Shown here: in pieces, positions 5,752 through 9,364 of the stretch
Position numbering within the stretch: the first letter of the stretch is position 1
How the letters are laid out: each line of letters starts with the position of its first letter
Assembly (NCBI GenBank): GCA_011192055.1
Contig: DUES01000066.1
Location: forward strand, 1-9,364
Source: Dehalococcoidia bacterium
GTDB taxonomy: Bacteria > Chloroflexota > Dehalococcoidia > Dehalococcoidales > Fen-1064
Direction of reading: 5' to 3'
Length of the DNA stretch: 9,364 nt
The notes under the pieces: model-generated
Seen by the model: only the letters and a program-made list of their open reading frames with translations
Told to the model about the DNA's origin: nothing
The model's database searches: none
Translations under genes and position numbers: made by a program

Positions 5752-6894
5752 ATGAGTCTGGATTTGAATCTCACCGAAAGTGAAGAGATGTTAAAGGCAA
5801 CGGCGCTTGATTTCATGAAACGGGATGCTCCCAAGGAGGTTATCCAGCGCCTGCAGGAAACAGATACCGGTATCACCGGTGAACTCTGGCGAAGAGTAGT
5901 AGAAATGGGCTGGCTGGGAATTATAATTCCGGAACAGTATGGCGGTACAGGGAACCAGCTGACCAGCGCCGGGGTTCTTTTTGAAGCGATAGGCACCGGA
6001 CCTCTACCGGGACCGTATTTTTCTTCCGGGATACTGGGCAGCCTGATTGTCCTGGAAGCAGGAACTGAAGAACAGAAACAGCAGTTTCTTCCTGATATTG
6101 CCGAAGGAAAGAAAATCCTGACCCTGGCACTGACTGAACCTGATTACAGCTGGGACCCCGGACTGATACAGACAGCGGCTGCCGCTAAGAATGGTGATTT
6201 CATACTTGACGGACTGAAGCTCTTCATCATGGACGCTCAGGCTGCCACTCATTTTATTGTTGTCGCTCGTACGGGAAAAGAGTCTGATACGGCTAAAGGA
6301 ATTTCTCTCTTCCTGGTAGATAAGGAATCCGAGGGAATATCAGTAAACCGGTTGCCGGGGTTTCTCACGGGGCGCAGTTTCGAGGTAAAGTTCGATTCTG
6401 TGAAGGTGCCCGCAGCAGCTATGCTTGGTAGCAAAAACATGGGGTGGCCGTTGTTGCAAAAGTCTATCGAGAAAGCCATACCCGTTCTTTGTGCCTATAA
6501 GGTAGGAGGTTCTCAGGCTGTCTTTGAGATGGCGCTGGAATACAGCCGTATCAGGGTACAGTTCGGTATTCCTATCGGCCGCTTTCAAAGGGTCCAGGAC
6601 ATGATTATCAATATGGTAACGCACCTGGATGCTGCCCGCTGGGCTACCTATGAAGCCCTCTGGAAACTTGATACACAGAGACCGGCTGCGGAAAGCATAC
6701 ACCTGGCCAAGGTCCTTTCCAGCCAGGCCTACTGGGAACTCTGCACAATCGGGCACCAGGTATTCAGCGGCGTCAGCTACTCAAAGGAACACGCTCTCAG
6801 CTTCCATACAAGGGCATCACGTTCCCTGTATAACTTCCTCGGTGAACCGACGTATCACCGGCAGCAGATAACCAAACTCCTGGCAGCCGTATAG
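5752..6894 (+). CDS. Acyl-CoA dehydrogenase, beta (small) subunit type
   Basis: A 380-aa ACAD-family protein. The N-terminal helical domain has GWLGIIIPEQYGG (53-65), the middle domain has LALTEP (125-130), and the C-terminal domain carries RVQFGIPIGRFQ (268-279), the segment that contacts FAD in this family. It ends FLGEPTYHRQQI (362-373), like beta subunits of PimD/FadE27 type, instead of the GGT-containing helix of the alpha subunit. Neither usual catalytic Glu position is convincingly filled: the helix-G site reads SIEKAIPVLCAYKVGG, with a Glu (E240) several residues away from the alpha-subunit pattern. It starts 54 nt after the alpha gene with GGGAGGGG before the ATG. The most likely arrangement is an alpha2beta2 enzyme with FAD sites shared between subunits, as known for mycobacterial steroid side-chain ACADs. 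That is inference here. Confidence 0.92.
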   Translation: MSLDLNLTESEEMLKATALDFMKRDAPKEVIQRLQETDTGITGELWRRVVEMGWLGIIIPEQYGGTGNQLTSAGVLFEAIGTGPLPGPYFSSGILGSLIVLEAGTEEQKQQFLPDIAEGKKILTLALTEPDYSWDPGLIQTAAAAKNGDFILDGLKLFIMDAQAATHFIVVARTGKESDTAKGISLFLVDKESEGISVNRLPGFLTGRSFEVKFDSVKVPAAAMLGSKNMGWPLLQKSIEKAIPVLCAYKVGGSQAVFEMALEYSRIRVQFGIPIGRFQRVQDMIINMVTHLDAARWATYEALWKLDTQRPAAESIHLAKVLSSQAYWELCTIGHQVFSGVSYSKEHALSFHTRASRSLYNFLGEPTYHRQQITKLLAAV

Positions 6895-6917
6895 GTATTT
6901 TCAGATAGGGAGAGGAA

Positions 6918-7724
6918 ATGGACTACAAGACCATCATCCTGGATAAGAACAAGGGTATTGCCACTATCACACTTAATCGACCTGACAGGCTGAATGCCTT
7001 GTCTTCGGAAATGAGCCGTGAAATATGGCATGCAATTGAAGAAACAGAGAGTGACACATCATCGAGAGTGCTGGTATTGACCGGAACTGGCCGGGCTTTC
7101 TGTGCCGGGGAGGACGTGAAAGAGCGGCCTGGCGACTCCGCCGAAGTCAGACAGCGGCAGACCCCGCTGACAAAGCTGTCCGGCGGTCCCAAGGGCTTAA
7201 TGAAATATGCCGATACATTCCGAAACATGGTCAAACCGACCATTGCCGCCGTAAACGGCTTTGCCGTGGGCCAGGGGCTTAGCCTGGCAATGTCCTGCGA
7301 TATCAGGATTGCTTCGGAAGATGCCCGGTTTGGTGCAATCTGGGTCCGCAGGGGCATTCCCCCGGAATCGGCCGGTGCATACCTGCTGACTCAACTGGTA
7401 GGCCCGGCCAAGGCCTGTGAACTGGTTTTTACGGGGAAAATGCTCAGTGCCGGAGAAGCTAAAGATATCGGCCTGGTTAATGAAGTAGTACCGGCTGACC
7501 AGCTTCAGGAAGCTACCCGCGAGATGGCCAGGAGCATCGCTGAAGGGCCACCGATAGCTATCGGCACTGCAAAAATGATGATATACCAAGCCCTGGAAAC
7601 CAGCCTTGCCGTAAGCAGTCGACTGGAGTTCTTTGGACAGGACTACAGTTTTAATACCGAAGACCGCGAGGAGGGAATCAGGTCTTTCCTGGAAAAAAGG
7701 CCTCCCGAATTCAAGGGGAAGTGA
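6918..7724 (+). CDS. Enoyl-CoA hydratase/isomerase (crotonase) family protein
   Basis: A 268-aa crotonase-fold protein of normal length. The CoA-binding start (TLNRPDRLNALS, 18-29), first oxyanion segment FCAGED (61-66) and second oxyanion segment AVNGFAVGQGLSLAMSCD (111-128) are clear. Compared by eye with rat enoyl-CoA hydratase, Glu144 is replaced by S122 and Glu164 by W142, and the middle Gly of GGG is Q119. E150 in IPPESAG lies where many crotonases of other reaction types have an acid (GLxPDxG), so it may be the catalytic residue. The protein may therefore be an isomerase, hydrolase, C-C lyase or atypical hydratase. It follows the ACAD beta gene by 23 nt, with GGGAGAGG before its ATG, and is the last gene of the operon. 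It presumably acts on the enoyl-CoA made by the dehydrogenase. Confidence 0.92.
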   Translation: MDYKTIILDKNKGIATITLNRPDRLNALSSEMSREIWHAIEETESDTSSRVLVLTGTGRAFCAGEDVKERPGDSAEVRQRQTPLTKLSGGPKGLMKYADTFRNMVKPTIAAVNGFAVGQGLSLAMSCDIRIASEDARFGAIWVRRGIPPESAGAYLLTQLVGPAKACELVFTGKMLSAGEAKDIGLVNEVVPADQLQEATREMARSIAEGPPIAIGTAKMMIYQALETSLAVSSRLEFFGQDYSFNTEDREEGIRSFLEKRPPEFKGK

Positions 7725-7815
7725 CTATTCCGTCATTACGTGAAACCGGCGGAAACTCACTTCTCTCTCATTGGTCTATTATAGCTGCAAAACCAAACCG
7801 GCACAGTCCGTACAG

Positions 7816-7845
7816 TTGACCGGGATACCGCCGGGTGCGTATTAT
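7816..7845 (+). promoter_or_regulatory. Sigma70-like promoter of the Lin0512-family gene
   Basis: -35 TTGACC (7816-7821), 18-nt spacer, -10 TATTAT (7840-7845). This predicts a start near 7852 and a leader of about 119 nt, so the gene need not depend on read-through from the crotonase operon. Nothing else is clear in 7725-7970. Confidence 0.5.
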
Positions 7846-7970
7846 GTTGGACAAGAAGCCTTAGCAACAGAAGGAACAGGCCGCAAGAAAATGGTCAGCA
7901 ATTTAATAAACGCAGAACGCCTGAAGTCAAAAGATTAACAAAATATGCAGTCAAAGCGGAGGGGGAAAAC

Positions 7971-8312
7971 ATGGCAAAAACAAAACTGATTATGGAACTG
8001 GGTAACGGGGTAGATATGCATGGTGGTGATTGTACCAAAGCAGCCAGGAGAGCAGTTGACGACGCGATTCGCCATGGTTCGCTGCTGTACCTCGGTGAAA
8101 TCATGAAACAGGGCATCCGCCCCAAAATGTACGTAGATGTCACCATAGGTGCTCCCAAACCGGAGACCGTAGACAGTGATGCCGTACTGGAAGCCCTTCC
8201 CTTCGGGGAGAAAACCATCAAGGTAGTTGCCGGCGGACTGGATGTAGCAACCAGCGAGTCAGACAGCATTACCATTTGCAATGCTGCGGTGATGGTATCG
8301 GTGGAATCCTGA
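7971..8312 (+). CDS. Lin0512 family protein of unknown function
   Basis: A 113-aa protein that matches the Lin0512 conserved family closely from memory: ELGNGVDMHGGD (9-20), TKAARRAVDDAIRH (22-35), VTIGAPKPE (57-65), ALPFGE (75-80) and AGGLDV (87-92). The length is normal for the family. It is soluble, with no signal peptide or membrane segment. No biochemical function is established to my knowledge. The conserved Asp, His and Glu residues near the start (E9, D15, H17) could bind a ligand or metal, but that is speculation. The ATG follows GGAGGGGG with a usual spacing. It lies 246 nt after the crotonase gene and has its own predicted promoter, so it may be linked to, but not strictly part of, the acyl-CoA operon. 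Confidence 0.88.
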   Translation: MAKTKLIMELGNGVDMHGGDCTKAARRAVDDAIRHGSLLYLGEIMKQGIRPKMYVDVTIGAPKPETVDSDAVLEALPFGEKTIKVVAGGLDVATSESDSITICNAAVMVSVES

Positions 8313-8320
8313 GAATTAAA

Positions 8321-8343
8321 TCAGTCCGGTCTCGCCCGGCTGA
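8321..8343. terminator. Weak hairpin between convergent genes
   Basis: TCAG-T-CCGG (8321-8329) can pair with CCGGCTGA (8336-8343): eight pairs, one bulged T, and a six-base loop. It starts 8 nt after the Lin0512 stop, in the gap before the convergent GNAT gene. No clear T-tract follows on either strand, so intrinsic termination is uncertain. Confidence 0.35.
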
Positions 8344-8401
8344 CATACTTTCATAGTAAATATGAACAGATACTCCGGCAAGATGGTATCAGAGGTATGC
8401 C

Positions 8402-8947
8402 TTATGGCAGGTAAAACCACCGCCGCCAGGGACGTTCGGTATCATCTGCCGGTTCTGGTTCAAATCCGGAACCAGCGAGTAGTCCATATCCCTCCGGATT
8501 AACCGCGAAGGAATAGATACGCCGGACATCTTTGCCGTGCATGTAATCAACAGCGAAGTCGACCAGCTTACGGCCAAGTCCTTTGCGTCGCATACTGGAA
8601 CCCACCCGTACATTCTCGATATAACCCAGCTTCAGTGAAGGCCAGTACCGGTAATCAACAAGGCCAAGAAAATGGTCCGAACCATAGTCTTCTCCTGTCT
8701 CCGGCAGAGCACTCCCTCTCAGTCGCCTGTACCTGGCTACAAATGGATTTGGTTTACTGTTTCTATCAACCTCACCATATAATCTTTGTAAAAGGTCCCT
8801 GACTTCGACAACCGGGTCCGGTTCGGATGCTTTGGTCACCTCAATTCTGTATTCATTTACACTTGCCAGACCTTCCTGGTTTCCTTCAAGTTCATCTTCC
8901 TGCCGCGGTGGCCCATAAGCCGGCCACTCCATATTGCGCCATAGCAT
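8402..8947 (-). CDS. GNAT-family N-acetyltransferase
   Basis: A 181-aa GNAT-fold protein. The acetyl-CoA-binding motif A is clear: IENVRVGSSMRRKGLGRKLVDFA, with the pyrophosphate loop RRKGLG preceded by beta-4. The later YSFAVNPEGYGLLAGSGFEPE segment fits motif B (Asn on beta-5, then the GF turn). It transfers an acetyl (or other acyl) group from CoA to an amine; the acceptor cannot be read. The start is uncertain: a GTG at 8962 sits almost on top of AAAGGGAA, while the ATG at 8947 is a little far from it; the ATG is reported, and one at 8932 is also possible. The first 30 or so residues look variable and precede the fold. It is divergent from an AcuC-like deacetylase gene with about 200 bp of shared control region, suggesting a possible acetylation/deacetylation pair. 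Confidence 0.87.
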   Translation of the reverse strand: MLWRNMEWPAYGPPRQEDELEGNQEGLASVNEYRIEVTKASEPDPVVEVRDLLQRLYGEVDRNSKPNPFVARYRRLRGSALPETGEDYGSDHFLGLVDYRYWPSLKLGYIENVRVGSSMRRKGLGRKLVDFAVDYMHGKDVRRIYSFAVNPEGYGLLAGSGFEPEPADDTERPWRRWFYLP

Positions 8948-8994
8948 TGTTTTTATTCGCACTTCCCTTTATTAGTAGAGTCTGACTAACCCAT

Positions 8995-9023
8995 ATCGTA
9001 CGTCTTATGGCAGCAAAGGTCAA
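8995..9023 (-). promoter_or_regulatory. Sigma70-like promoter of the GNAT gene
   Basis: On the minus strand, -35 TTGACC (9023-9018), 17-nt spacer, -10 TACGAT (9000-8995). This predicts a start near 8988, a short leader before the acetyltransferase start. Confidence 0.5.
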
Positions 9024-9042
9024 TGGCAAACAATCGTTGTTG

Positions 9043-9071
9043 TTGCAAAGGTAATGCAGTTCGCGTAGAAT
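9043..9071 (+). promoter_or_regulatory. Sigma70-like promoter of the deacetylase-like gene
   Basis: -35 TTGCAA (9043-9048), 17-nt spacer, -10 TAGAAT (9066-9071). This predicts a start near 9078 and a leader of about 90 nt. Its -35 is only 19 bp from the opposing GNAT -35, so a single regulator could affect both. Confidence 0.5.
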
Positions 9072-9084
9072 TAAATACCTCATC

Positions 9085-9103
9085 GCTGGTTTGACAAACC
9101 AGC
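9085..9103. promoter_or_regulatory. Perfect 19-bp palindrome, likely operator
   Basis: GCTGGTTTG-A-CAAACCAGC is a perfect 9-bp inverted repeat around one central base. It begins about 7 bp after the predicted transcription start of the deacetylase-like gene, where a bound repressor would block transcription. As RNA it could form a 7-bp stem with a 5-nt loop, but no T-tract follows. The regulator is not identified. Confidence 0.6.
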
Positions 9104-9168
9104 AAGTACAGTTCGGCCTGCAATGAGGGGAGTCAGCGGCTTAATCTTTATCACAATACGGAGGAAAG

Positions 9169-9364
9169 ATGGCATATATCATCCTGCATCGAGAAGAACT
9201 GAAGGAGTACGATTTTGGTCCTGACCACCCCTTTCAAGGGGACCGTTTTGAGATTTTTCCCCAATTCCTGAAGCAGAACCTGGCAGCGGACGGGAACTAC
9301 CAGGTCGTTAAAGCCGAACCGGCTACAGATGACGAACTGAGACTTATCTGCCAGCAGGAATACC
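9169..9364 (+). CDS. AcuC/class I histone-deacetylase-like protein, 3' end cut by window edge
   Basis: The first 65 residues of a protein that resembles the N-terminus of AcuC-type deacetylases of the arginase/histone deacetylase fold. YDFGPDHPFQGDRFE (residues 14-28) matches the typical start with HPF and a following Arg, and EPATDDELRLI (50-60) matches the conserved PAT-x-E/D-EL segment that follows. The zinc-binding catalytic residues lie beyond the window and cannot be checked. AcuC in Bacillus subtilis removes acetyl groups from acetyl-CoA synthetase; other members act on polyamines, so the substrate is open. The ATG follows GGAGGAAAG. It is divergent from the GNAT gene and preceded by a promoter and a perfect palindrome, so it is probably repressor-controlled. 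Confidence 0.83.
   Translation, partial: MAYIILHREELKEYDFGPDHPFQGDRFEIFPQFLKQNLAADGNYQVVKAEPATDDELRLICQQEY

Noticed and set aside
5863..5874. Perfect palindrome GATACCGGTATC.
   Set aside because: It lies inside the ACAD beta coding sequence, made of common codons for D-T-G-I, and is not near any start; chance is the simpler explanation.

Overview
The window looks like part of a bacterial chromosome from an organism, probably anaerobic, that breaks down acyl-CoA compounds. Base composition is near 50% GC by eye, and nearly every gene has a strong AGGAGG-type ribosome binding site. The gene content is SDR dehydrogenases, a heteromeric acyl-CoA dehydrogenase pair, a crotonase, a cysteine-rich 4Fe-4S protein, a Lin0512-family protein and an AcuC-like deacetylase. 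This mix would fit Dehalococcoidia (Chloroflexota), Desulfobacterota or an anaerobic Firmicute. The sequence alone does not decide between them, and the first is only a leaning. No tRNA, rRNA, CRISPR array, insertion sequence or phage gene was seen.

Left part (1-1930, minus strand): an operon transcribed leftwards, in the order SDR dehydrogenase (286 aa), VOC/glyoxalase-fold protein (172 aa), and a second SDR cut by the window edge. A sigma70-like promoter (1898-1926) drives it, and the leader can fold into two hairpins. Divergent to it, from promoter 1976-2004, runs another SDR (272 aa) that is clearly a paralogue of the 286-aa one and shares its unusual insertions.

Middle part (3006-7724): a minus-strand 357-aa protein with a winged-helix-like N-terminus, a cysteine-rich centre and two C-terminal 4Fe-4S ferredoxin motifs. 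It is divergent from a plus-strand operon of two acyl-CoA dehydrogenase subunits and a crotonase. The two dehydrogenase subunits have complementary features: one keeps the candidate catalytic Glu, the other keeps the RVQFG flavin-binding segment. This suggests an obligate alpha/beta enzyme of the PimC/PimD or FadE26/FadE27 kind. Together with the SDRs these genes supply the chemistry of a beta-oxidation-like spiral (dehydrogenation, a crotonase step, hydroxyacyl oxidation). The substrate is unknown, and the crotonase lacks both classical hydratase glutamates. No ETF gene is visible, so the 4Fe-4S protein is a candidate electron-transfer or redox-sensing partner.

Right part (7725-9364): a Lin0512-family protein of unknown function with its own promoter, then a GNAT acetyltransferase (minus) divergent from the start of an AcuC/class I histone-deacetylase-like gene (plus). 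The divergent region carries two good sigma70-like promoters and a perfect 19-bp operator-like palindrome just downstream of the deacetylase promoter. An acetyltransferase facing a deacetylase recalls acuA/acuC control of acetyl-CoA synthetase, and could link protein acetylation to the neighbouring CoA metabolism. That link is inference.
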